From contig NZ_VXLC01000014.1 in the NCBI RefSeq assembly GCF_008704205.1, positions 372,001 through 436,000 of the forward strand: a stretch of DNA of 64,000 bases, given 5' to 3'. The notes below the pieces were generated by a model. The model made no database searches. It worked only from the letters and a program-made list of their open reading frames with translations, and had not been told where the DNA came from. Position 1 is the stretch's first letter; the number at the start of each line of letters is the position of its first letter. Positions 1-7,457 of this stretch are shown here, one piece after another. The DNA comes from Nocardia colli. Lineage in GTDB: Bacteria > Actinomycetota > Actinomycetes > Mycobacteriales > Mycobacteriaceae. A program made the translations under genes and the position numbers.

Positions 1-129
1 CGGATGCGGACCGGCACCACCCCGGAGAAGGGATACTTCCCGCTCGATCGCGCGACGCTAGATACCGCGGACACGGTCCTGCACATCGGCGACAGCTCGA
101 CTGTCGCGCCTAGTCGGATTGCGGGTTGA
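1..129 (+). CDS. possible C-terminal end of a gene cut by the window edge
   Basis: Frame 1 is open from the window edge to a TGA at 127-129 and encodes 42 residues containing GYFPLDRATLDTADTVLHIG. The composition is plausible for protein. The stop lies 20 bases inside the 3' end of the convergent TetR gene, a common arrangement in this window. I do not recognise the family and too little is present to assign one. It could be a chance open frame. Confidence 0.25.
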   Translation, partial: RMRTGTTPEKGYFPLDRATLDTADTVLHIGDSSTVAPSRIAG

Positions 130-718
130 CCTGAAGTCCATCGACAATGAGATCGAGGATGCGGGCGGCCCGTTCGGCGCCGCCGTTCTCGGGATTGATC
201 CGCCAGAGAACGCTGAGCTGGAGCAGTACATCCTCGGGATCGAGGTCGGGTTTGAGTGTGCCTGCGGCGACACCTTGTTCGAGCAGCGCGCCGATCGCCC
301 CCACGAACGGCCGGTAGTACTCGTCGTCGAGCCCCCCGTTGGTCGCCGCGTGAATGACCTCGGCGACACCGTATTTCAGCTGTCCGTATCGAGCGACTTC
401 GTCCAACCATAGTCGCAACGCGGTCAGCGGCGGATGTCTGTCCCGTAGCGTCGGCGCCAGATCGATGAGTTCCTGGATGTCGTGCCGGTAGAGCGCGACT
501 ATCAGTGATTCCCGATTCGGGAAGTGCCGGTACAGCGTCCCGATGCCCACCCCGGCCTGCTTGGCGATCGCCGTCAGGGACGTGCCGCCGGACACGGTGA
601 ACGCGTCCCTGGCGGCGACGAGGACGCGTTCGCGATTAGTTCGGGCATCAACTCTGGCCTGCTTCGGCGTGTCCACCAATGTCGGCGCTCCATCCATACA
701 CACTGTGCCCATACCCAA
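110..718 (-). CDS. TetR/AcrR family transcriptional regulator
   Basis: A 202-residue protein with an N-terminal helix-turn-helix typical of TetR repressors (residues about 27-75; TSLTAIAKQAGVGIGTLYRHF is the recognition region) and a helical ligand-binding C-terminal part. TetR proteins are cytoplasmic dimers that leave their operator when a ligand binds. The gene is divergent from the dehydrogenase at 820, and the 100-bp gap holds two near-identical palindromes, so local repression of itself and that neighbour is the natural inference. The ligand is unknown. An internal start a few residues downstream (M8) is possible; the longest frame is given. Confidence 0.85.
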   Translation of the reverse strand: MGMGTVCMDGAPTLVDTPKQARVDARTNRERVLVAARDAFTVSGGTSLTAIAKQAGVGIGTLYRHFPNRESLIVALYRHDIQELIDLAPTLRDRHPPLTALRLWLDEVARYGQLKYGVAEVIHAATNGGLDDEYYRPFVGAIGALLEQGVAAGTLKPDLDPEDVLLQLSVLWRINPENGGAERAARILDLIVDGLQVNPQSD

Positions 719-726
719 ACTTTGCT

Positions 727-779
727 AAACGGAGGGCCCTCCGGTACGCTCTCGGGCAATACCGGAGGGGTCTCCGTTT
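727..779. promoter_or_regulatory. paired TetR-type operators between divergent genes
   Basis: Two 19-bp sites lie in inverted orientation. Site 1 is at 727-745 (AAACGGAGGGCCCTCCGGT, core CGGAGGGCCCTCCG a perfect 14-bp palindrome). Site 2 is at 761-779 (ACCGGAGGGGTCTCCGTTT). The reverse complement of site 1 matches site 2 at 17 of 19 positions. Their place between the TetR gene and the dehydrogenase makes them the likely binding sites of that TetR protein. Confidence 0.7.
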
Positions 780-819
780 CATTCTCGCACAAGCGTTCCG
801 AACACATTGGAGGACGACG

Positions 820-1839
820 ATGGGTGAGTTGGTTCTGGTAACCGGGGGGAGTGGCTACGTAGCGGGCTGGTGCATCGTCGAGCTGCTCGAACGCGGTTAC
901 GACGTGCGCACGACCGTGCGTGGCAGAGACAAGGAGGCGGCCGTCATCTCGGCCGTGTCCACCGCGGTAGACCCGGCCGGCCGGTTGACCTTCGCCATCG
1001 CCGACCTGACCTCGGACGACGGCTGGGACGCCGCGGTCAAGGACGTCGACTACGTGCTGCACGTCGCCTCGCCGCTCGGCCGCAACGCCGACGACGTGGA
1101 CGCGCTGATCGACGCGGCCCGCGGCGGCGCGCTACGCGTGTTGCGCGCGGCCACCGCGGGCGGGGTCAAGCGCGTGGTGCTGACCTCGGCGGCGAACGCC
1201 TCCAGCCCGTCGTCCTACGCGACCGACGGCATCACCGACGAGACGCTGTGGACCGACCCCGAGGATCCGACGCTGATCCCGTACCGCCGGTCCAAGACCC
1301 TCGCCGAGCGCGCGGCCTGGGATTTCATGGCCGACTACGACGGCCCGACCGAGCTGACCACCATCCTGCCCGGCGCGGTCTTCGGCCCCATCCTGACCAC
1401 CAGCACCACCGGATCCGTCGACATCGTCGCCCGCATGGTCGGCGGCAAGCTGCCCGGCGTCCCGCGCATCGGACTGGAAATCGTGGACGTCCGCGACCTC
1501 GCCGACATCCACATCCGGGCGATGACCGAACCCGCCGCCGCTGGCGAACGCTTCCTTGCCACCGGCGAATTCATGTGGATGCGCGACATGGCCCGCACCC
1601 TGCGCGAGGGCCTCGGCCAACGTGGCAAGCAGGTCTCCACCCGCCAGCTGCCCGACTTCGCGGTCAAGCTCGCCGCCCGGCTCAGCGACGCGTCCCTCGG
1701 CGAGATCGCCCCCGCCCTGGGCCGGCGCAACCGGCACAGCACCGACAAGGCCAAACGCATCCTCGGCTGGGCCCCCCGTCCCGCCGACCAGGCCGTCCTC
1801 GACTGCGCCAACAGCCTGATCGAACACGCCGCAGCCTGA
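820..1839 (+). CDS. NAD(P)-dependent extended short-chain dehydrogenase/epimerase-like oxidoreductase
   Basis: A 339-residue protein of the dihydroflavonol-4-reductase-like extended SDR group. The N-terminal Rossmann glycine motif VTGGSGYVAG is at residues 6-15, and the catalytic YxxxK appears as YRRSK near residue 155. The protein should reduce or oxidise a small carbonyl/alcohol substrate with NAD(P)H in the cytoplasm; the substrate cannot be read from sequence. The start at 820 is chosen because GGAGG lies at 809-813 and the Rossmann strand begins directly after it; an upstream in-frame ATG at 679 would add residues unlike the family. The gene is divergent from a TetR gene, with operators in between. 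Confidence 0.88.
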   Translation: MGELVLVTGGSGYVAGWCIVELLERGYDVRTTVRGRDKEAAVISAVSTAVDPAGRLTFAIADLTSDDGWDAAVKDVDYVLHVASPLGRNADDVDALIDAARGGALRVLRAATAGGVKRVVLTSAANASSPSSYATDGITDETLWTDPEDPTLIPYRRSKTLAERAAWDFMADYDGPTELTTILPGAVFGPILTTSTTGSVDIVARMVGGKLPGVPRIGLEIVDVRDLADIHIRAMTEPAAAGERFLATGEFMWMRDMARTLREGLGQRGKQVSTRQLPDFAVKLAARLSDASLGEIAPALGRRNRHSTDKAKRILGWAPRPADQAVLDCANSLIEHAAA

Positions 1840-1869
1840 TCACCGCCCCCGCTCACCTCGTAGCCGCCC

Positions 1870-2397
1870 CTACCTGACATCGCCTGCAGTGTTGACAGTT
1901 TCGGGCGGCTCCCGTGGAGCGCTGATGCGCTGATACGCGCCGCGCAGATCGACCAGTGTGATGAGATCGCTGGCAAGCAGCCGATTGGTCACCGTGATGA
2001 TGCGCCCATTGACATGCGGGCGACGGTTGAACTCCGCTTCGACCGTCGCCCGCGTCAGGGTGAAACACTCAGTGAGATCAAAGTTTTCATCGAACGTAAC
2101 CACCAGCACAATGTCGTAGTCGCTGTCCCGAATCGCACTCAGATTCCGCCGCCGACCAGCAGTCCGCCGCGTGCCCTTCACCTGAATCCGCTCCCCACCA
2201 GGCGTGCGGATATCCCACCCTTTCTGACTGAATGATCCCCGCTCGCCACCGTAATGTTCGTACGCGATGGACTCCGCAAGATCCCCCACCGGATTGTTGT
2301 TCGTCCGCACCAGACCGCGCGCATTCAACTCCGCCATGGTCCCCGCCCACAGCCGAAGCAACTCCGGCACAGCACATCCGGTGAGATCGACATCCAC
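1870..2397 (-). CDS. small PD-(D/E)XK nuclease-like protein (DUF6998-type)
   Basis: A 175-residue soluble protein. Residues E42, D62 and Q72-V-K74 follow the spacing of a PD-(D/E)XK nuclease core (E in a helix, D, then QxK on the next strand), and the segments GDLAESIAYEHYGG and GWDIRTPGGERIQVKG resemble the DUF6998 family as I remember it. Such folds occur in restriction and repair nucleases, but here there is no methylase or helicase partner and nuclease activity is inferred only. It ends 31 bases from the convergent dehydrogenase. Its upstream side faces the large palindromic repeat array. Start: ATG at 2397, followed by the conserved N-terminal helix. Confidence 0.7.
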   Translation of the reverse strand: MDVDLTGCAVPELLRLWAGTMAELNARGLVRTNNNPVGDLAESIAYEHYGGERGSFSQKGWDIRTPGGERIQVKGTRRTAGRRRNLSAIRDSDYDIVLVVTFDENFDLTECFTLTRATVEAEFNRRPHVNGRIITVTNRLLASDLITLVDLRGAYQRISAPREPPETVNTAGDVR

Positions 2398-2932
2398 CCC
2401 GGAAGTCTAGATACCACCCACCCCGACCCGGTCCATCAAAGACCACCCCCGAACGGGACTCGGCCGACCACCCCTCTCCGACTCGCCTCCATCATGTCCC
2501 GCTCGATGCCACATCGTCCGCCGAGCGGGACATGACGGAGGGCCTTCGCGCGATTCGCTTCAACTATGTCCCATTCGGTGCTGCATGCCTCCCCGAGCGG
2601 GACCTGGCTGAGGACCCTCTCGGGATCGCCGCACCGACGTCCCGTTCGGTGCAGCGCGCTTCCGCGATCGGGACCCGGCGGAGTGCATTCTTGCGATTCG
2701 GCTCAGCGGGGTCCCGTTTGGTGTTCGCCCGGGTTCCGAGCGGGACTTGGTGGAGCGCCTCTTGCGATTCGCATCCGCCCCGTTCCCTTCGATGCCCCAA
2801 GCTCCGGTGAGCGGGACCTGGCGGCGGGGACTCCTGCGATTCGTCGCAGCCACGTCCCGTCCGGTGTTCAGTCTGGACGCGACTTCCTTCTGGCGGGACG
2901 TAGTCGAGGGCGGTTGGCTTACTCCAATTCTG

Positions 2933-3023
2933 TTCGACGCGCGGCTGAAATGCGGGAGAAAGTGTTGGCAACGCACGTTTTCTGACACTCCGTCCGTCGA
3001 CCGCGTGCCCTCGATCGGGGACC
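2933..3023 (+). repeat. variant unit B, copy 1, inside the palindromic array
   Basis: This is the first of three related segments of about 90 bp. Shared landmarks in order are GACGCGC, ATGCGGG, a variable purine-rich stretch, CCGTCGACCG, and TGCCCTCGA followed by a GGGACCTG right arm. It replaces the usual left arm and loop of a 72-bp unit. Confidence 0.65.
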
Positions 3024-3435
3024 TGGCCGAGCGTCCGTCGTGACTAGCCTCAACGGCTTCCCGTTCGATGCCGCAAGCTCCGCCGAGCAGGACGTGTCGG
3101 AGGGTATTCGTGCGATTTGCCTCAGCGAGGTCCCGTTCGACGCCGCATGTCTCCGTGAACGGGACCTGGTGGAGCGCCCACCCGGGATTCGGATCGGCGA
3201 GGTCCCGTTCGGTGCCGCGTGCCTCCGTGAGCGGGACGTGGTGGAGTGCATTCCTGCGATTCGCCTCAGCTATGTCCCATTTGTTGTTCGCTGGGTTCCG
3301 AGCAGGACCTGGAGGAGTGGGGCTATGCGATTCGCTCGAGGGAAGGTCCCGTTCGGTGTTCGGCCGGGCTGTCCGTTCGTCGGGCGGGATATGGCGGGAG
3401 TGCGCCCTCCTGATTCGGCTAGGGGATATCCACCC

Positions 3436-3526
3436 CGCGCAGTCGGCATGCGGGTGCAAGGTGTGGGTGCAGCACTTTCTCCGATACTCCCTTCCGTCGA
3501 CCGAATGCCCTCGAGTGGGACCTGAC
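3436..3526 (+). repeat. variant unit B, copy 2
   Basis: This copy has the same landmarks as the segment at 2933: CGCGCAGTCGGCATGCGGG, then TTCCGTCGACCGAATGCC and CTCGAGTGGGACCTG. It follows a standard unit starting at 3346 whose loop is expanded. The following standard unit (near 3545) keeps its right arm but has lost its left arm. Confidence 0.65.
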
Positions 3527-3747
3527 TGAGCGCCTGCTCGCGAAGCTCCGCCGAGCGGGACATGGTGGCGGAGACTCCTGTAATTCGCCTCAGTTAGGTC
3601 CCGTTCGGTGTCCAGTCGCGTCCCGAGCGGGACATGGCCGGGCGTTCTTTCGCTATTCGCCTCCGCCAAGTCCGTTTGGTGTTCCGGCGGTCGGTCGAGC
3701 GGGACTTGGCTGAGTATCCTCGCCCGATTCGTCTAAGGGATGTCCCA

Positions 3748-3838
3748 CTTGACGCGCAGTGGACATGCGGGAGAGGCGTAGGTACCGCACAGTCTCCGAC
3801 CCTCCAGCCGTCGACCGGGCACTCTCGAGTGGGACCTG
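3748..3838 (+). repeat. variant unit B, copy 3
   Basis: The landmarks are TTGACGCGCAGTGGACATGC, CAGCCGTCGACCGGGC and CTCGAGTGGGACCTGG. Here the segment starts directly inside the unit whose left arm is at 3742, so B appears to be an enlarged loop of a normal unit rather than a separate insertion. Confidence 0.65.
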
Positions 3839-4277
3839 GCTGAGCGTCTGCTCAGGCTTCGCCTCCACCGTGTCCCGTTCGATGCCCAGTCGCGGCCCGG
3901 TCGGGACCTGGCTGAGCGGCGTCTCGTGATTCGCCGCAACCATGTCCCGTGCGATGCCGAGTGCCTTCGCGGGCGGGACTTGGCGGAGGGCATTCTCGGG
4001 ATTCAGCTCAGCGAGGTCCCGTTTGGGGTTCGCTCGGGTTCCGAGCGGGACGTGGTGGAGGGCTCTCTTGGGATTCGTTTCAGCCATGTCCCGTTCGGTG
4101 GTGCGCGCTTCGCCGAGCGGGGCTTGGGTGAGCGCTCTTTCGCGAATTGCTTCAGGTGTGGCCCGTTTGGTGTTTGGGAGGCTGGCTGTTCGGTGAGGGG
4201 CGTGGTGGAGGGGGTTCTGTGGGTCGGGTCGGGGATGTGCTGGGGGATGGGTGGGTGGGATGCGGGAGACTGGCGGG

Positions 4278-7200
4278 ATGCGCGTGGTGGTGGTTAATCG
4301 GGGTGAGGTGGCGGTTCGGGTTTTGCGGGCTGCGCGGGAGTTGGGGTGGGGGACGTTGGCGGTGTTCACTGCTGAGGAGCGGGACGCACTGCATGTTCGG
4401 TTGGCGGATGACGCGGTGCAGCTTTCCGGGGTGGGGGCCGCGGCTTATCTGGATGTCGCAGCCGTGGTGGCGGCTGCGCGGAAGGCCGGGCCGGGGGCGT
4501 TGGTGCATCCGGGGTATGGGTTTCTGAGTGAGAGTGCCGAGCTTGCTTCTGCTTGTGCGGCGGCTGAACTCGTGTTCGTGGGGCCGGCGCCGGATGTGTT
4601 GCGGACCTTCGGCGACAAGATTGCGGCGCGGGCGGCGGCGGAACGCGCGGGGGTGCGGGTGTTGGCGGCTACCTCGAGTGGTGCGGGGGTTGCCGAGATC
4701 GCGGAATTGTTTACCGCGCATCCGGATGGGGTGATGGTGAAGGCGGCTGCCGGGGGTGGTGGGCGTGGGATGCGGGAGGTGCGGGAAGCGGGATCGCTGG
4801 AGGAGGCGTATGAGCGGTGCCGGGCGGAAGCATTGGTGGGGTTCGGGGATGACACCGTCTATGCGGAAGCACTGGTGGCGGATGCGCGGCATATCGAGGT
4901 GCAGGTGGTGGCGGATGGGGAACGTGCCATTGCGCTCGGCGACCGGGATTGCAGCGTGCAGCGGCGGCATCAGAAGCTGATCGAAGTGGCGCCCGCGCCC
5001 GATCTTGCTGCGGCGCTTCGGGAACGGCTGCACGATGACGCGGTACGTCTCGCGGAATCAGTGGGGTGTCGCGGCGTGATCACCGTCGAGTTTCTCGTGC
5101 GCGGTGGCGAGGCGTGGTTCCTCGAGGTGAACCCGCGACTACAGGTCGAGCACACCGTCACCGAAGAGGTGATGGGTGTGGATCTAGTCGCGATCCAACT
5201 GGATCTGGCCCAAGGACGCACTCTCGCGGAACTCGAATTGCCCGCAGGCACACCACGTGGCTACGCCGTGCAGGCGCGAGTGAACGCCGAAATCGTCACT
5301 GCGGGTGGTGATGTGTTGCCCAGCACCGGCACTGTCACGCAGTTCGCCGCACCGACCGGCGTCGGCGTGCGCGTCGATACCGCCGCTTACACCGGTATGC
5401 GGCAAGGGGCACAGTTCGATTCGCTGCTGGCCAAGGTGATCGCCCGCGGCCCCTCGTACTCCGCCGCACTGCGCCGTTGTTCGGACGCGTTGGCCGAAAC
5501 CGTGGTCGTCGGAATCGATACGAACGCGGCACTGCTGCGGGCGGCACTGGACGAGCTGTCCACCGGGACTACTATCTCGACCGAGTGGTTCGAACAGAAT
5601 CTGCACGAACTCGTCACCCGGGCAATCGATTACGCGCCCGCACCGCACCTCGAACCGGCCACCGCCGCGGTCCCGGAATCCATCGACCTCCAAGACGATG
5701 AACAGACCCTCCGCTCGCCCATGGGCGGCACCGTGGTCAGCCTCGTCGAACCCGGCACCGTCGTAGCGGCGGGCGCCGAGGTCGCCGTCCTGGAAGCCAT
5801 GAAGATGCAGCACGTGCTGCGCGCCGAACAACCACTGCTCATCCGGCGGCACGTCGCGGCACCCGGCGCAACGGTGGATCCGCATGCGCCCCTGCTGATC
5901 TGGACCGAGGCGGACCACGACGGAACCGTCGCCGATATCGCGGCCGTCGACCTCGACGCCGTCCGCCCGGACCTGGCCGAGGTGCGCGACCGCCATCGCA
6001 TCGGCCTGGACGAGGCCCGCCCCACCGCCGTCGCCAAACGCCACCGGCTGGGCCGGCGCACCGCCCGCGAGAACATCACCGACCTCGTCGACGACGACAG
6101 CTTCGTCGAATACGGCGCCCTCGCCGTCGCCGCCCAGCGCCTGCGCCGCAGTCCGGAAGACCTGATCGCGAACACCCCCGCCGACGGCCTGATCGGCGGC
6201 GTCGCCACCGTCAACGCCGACCGTTTCGGCCCCGACCACACCCGGGTGGTCGTGCTCTCCTACGACTACACCGTCATGGCAGGCACCCAGGGCTACCGCG
6301 GTCACGCCAAGACCGACCGCATGCTGGAAATGGCTGCCACCCAATGCCTTCCGGTGATCTTCTTTACCGAGGGCGGCGGCGGTCGCCCCGGCGACACCGA
6401 CACCGGCGGCATCTCCGGCCTCGATTTCACCACCTTCCACACCATGGGCGCACTGTCCGGCCGAGTCCCGTTGATCGGCATCGTGTCCGGCCGCTGCTTC
6501 GCGGGCAACGCCGCCCTGCTCGGCATGTGCGACGTCGTGATCGCCACCCCCGACGCCAACATCGGCATGGGCGGCCCCGCCATGATCGAAGGCGGCGGAC
6601 TCGGCGTCTATGCCCCCGAGGACATCGGCCCGATCGAGGTCCAGCGCCGCAACGGCGTCGTGCACATCGTCGCCACCGACGAAGCCGAGGCGGTTCGCAT
6701 CGCCAAGCGCTATCTGGCGTATTTCCAAGGCCCGGTGGACGATTGGACCGCGCCGGACCCGCGCCTCGCCCGCCACGTGATCCCGGAGAACCGGCTGCAC
6801 GCCTTCGACATCCACGCCGCCATCGAAGCCGTCGCCGACGTCGATTCGGTGCTCGAACTACGCCCCGACTGGGCCGTCGGCATCGTCACCGCCCTGATCC
6901 GCGTCGAGGGTCACCCCTACGGCCTCATCGCCAACAACTGCCACCACCTCGGCGGCGCCATCGACGCCCCCGCATCCGAGAAACTCGGCAGCTTCCTGCG
7001 CCTGTGCGGAGCACACGATCTGCCGATCGTCTCCCTCTGCGACACACCGGGTTTCATGGTCGGCCCGGACGCCGAAAAAGACGCCACCGTCACCAAGTTC
7101 AGCCGCCTCTTCATCGACGCCGCCGCACTCTCCGTCCCCTGGGGCACCGTCATCCTGCGCAAGGGCTACGGCCTCGGCGCCCAAGCCATGGCCGCCGGCT

Positions 7201-7457
7201 CCTTCCGCGCGCCCCGTTTCGTCATCGCCTGGCCCACCGGCGAAATCGGCGGCATGGGCTTGGAAGGCGCTGTCCGCCTTGGCTTCGCGAAGGAACTCGC
7301 CGCCATCGAGGACCCGGTCAAACGCCAGGAGGCCTTCGACAACATGGTCGCCCTCGCCTACACCACCGGCAAAGCCCTGACCGCCGCCACGTTGCTGGAA
7401 CTGGACGACGTCATCGACCCGGCCGACACCCGCCGTTGGATCCGCACCCTCCGCTGA
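4278..7457 (+). CDS. single-chain biotin-dependent acyl-CoA carboxylase (BC-BCCP-CT)
   Basis: About 1,059 residues carry all three activities on one chain. The N-terminal biotin carboxylase begins VVVVNRGEVAVRVLRAAREL, with the ATP-grasp glycine loop AAAGGGGRGMRE and VNPRLQVEHTVTEE. The biotinyl domain has EAMKMQ (Lys codon 5802-5804). The C-terminal carboxyltransferase contains FFTEGGGGRPGD and SGRCFAGNAALLG. The enzyme carboxylates a CoA thioester using ATP and bicarbonate. Most actinobacterial enzymes split these domains between alpha and beta subunits; this layout matches the single-chain long-chain acyl-CoA carboxylase known from Mycobacterium avium subsp. paratuberculosis. Chain-length preference is not readable. 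The start at 4278 (GGGAG upstream) fits the family; ATGs at 4251 and 4260 are alternatives. Confidence 0.92.
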   Translation: MRVVVVNRGEVAVRVLRAARELGWGTLAVFTAEERDALHVRLADDAVQLSGVGAAAYLDVAAVVAAARKAGPGALVHPGYGFLSESAELASACAAAELVFVGPAPDVLRTFGDKIAARAAAERAGVRVLAATSSGAGVAEIAELFTAHPDGVMVKAAAGGGGRGMREVREAGSLEEAYERCRAEALVGFGDDTVYAEALVADARHIEVQVVADGERAIALGDRDCSVQRRHQKLIEVAPAPDLAAALRERLHDDAVRLAESVGCRGVITVEFLVRGGEAWFLEVNPRLQVEHTVTEEVMGVDLVAIQLDLAQGRTLAELELPAGTPRGYAVQARVNAEIVTAGGDVLPSTGTVTQFAAPTGVGVRVDTAAYTGMRQGAQFDSLLAKVIARGPSYSAALRRCSDALAETVVVGIDTNAALLRAALDELSTGTTISTEWFEQNLHELVTRAIDYAPAPHLEPATAAVPESIDLQDDEQTLRSPMGGTVVSLVEPGTVVAAGAEVAVLEAMKMQHVLRAEQPLLIRRHVAAPGATVDPHAPLLIWTEADHDGTVADIAAVDLDAVRPDLAEVRDRHRIGLDEARPTAVAKRHRLGRRTARENITDLVDDDSFVEYGALAVAAQRLRRSPEDLIANTPADGLIGGVATVNADRFGPDHTRVVVLSYDYTVMAGTQGYRGHAKTDRMLEMAATQCLPVIFFTEGGGGRPGDTDTGGISGLDFTTFHTMGALSGRVPLIGIVSGRCFAGNAALLGMCDVVIATPDANIGMGGPAMIEGGGLGVYAPEDIGPIEVQRRNGVVHIVATDEAEAVRIAKRYLAYFQGPVDDWTAPDPRLARHVIPENRLHAFDIHAAIEAVADVDSVLELRPDWAVGIVTALIRVEGHPYGLIANNCHHLGGAIDAPASEKLGSFLRLCGAHDLPIVSLCDTPGFMVGPDAEKDATVTKFSRLFIDAAALSVPWGTVILRKGYGLGAQAMAAGSFRAPRFVIAWPTGEIGGMGLEGAVRLGFAKELAAIEDPVKRQEAFDNMVALAYTTGKALTAATLLELDDVIDPADTRRWIRTLR

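Larger units (their letters stand above)
2496..4210. repeat. array of about 20 imperfect 72-bp palindromic repeats
   Basis: Units recur with a period of 72 bp (occasionally 70-71). Each has a left arm GTCCCGTTCGG, a loop of about 12-15 bp, a right arm CCGAGCGGGAC, then a spacer resembling CTGGTGGAGNGC and GCGATTCGCCTCAG. Left arms begin near 2496, 2568, 2639, 2711, 2782, 2854, 3058, 3130, 3202, 3274, 3346, 3598, 3670, 3742, 3872, 3944, 4016, 4088 and 4160, plus a damaged unit near 3545. Three longer variants interrupt it. Because 72 is a multiple of three, long frames stay open on both strands, each reading a 24-residue repeat. None has a ribosome site, strong third-position GC or a stable frame across the array, so I treat it as non-coding. 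The array fills the divergent gap between the DUF6998-like gene and the carboxylase gene. Confidence 0.85.

Noticed and set aside
2560..3669. Long minus-strand open frame (369 codons) through the repeat array, with a repeating ERDLAEANR / HHVPL pattern
   Set aside because: A similar repeat is readable on the plus strand because the unit is palindromic and its length is a multiple of three. There is no ribosome site, third-position GC is not higher than on the other strand, and the frame shifts where units are 70-71 bp.
2496..4210. CRISPR array
   Set aside because: Repeats are imperfect, arms and spacers are both conserved between units, and no cas genes are present.
3653..4369. Second minus-strand frame (238 codons) at the right end of the array running into the carboxylase gene
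   Set aside because: It continues antisense into a clear carboxylase gene and has the same repeat-driven openness.
5184..6815. 543-codon minus-strand open frame
   Set aside because: Antisense of the conserved carboxylase domains; low-complexity Gly/Asp/Val-rich product without family resemblance.
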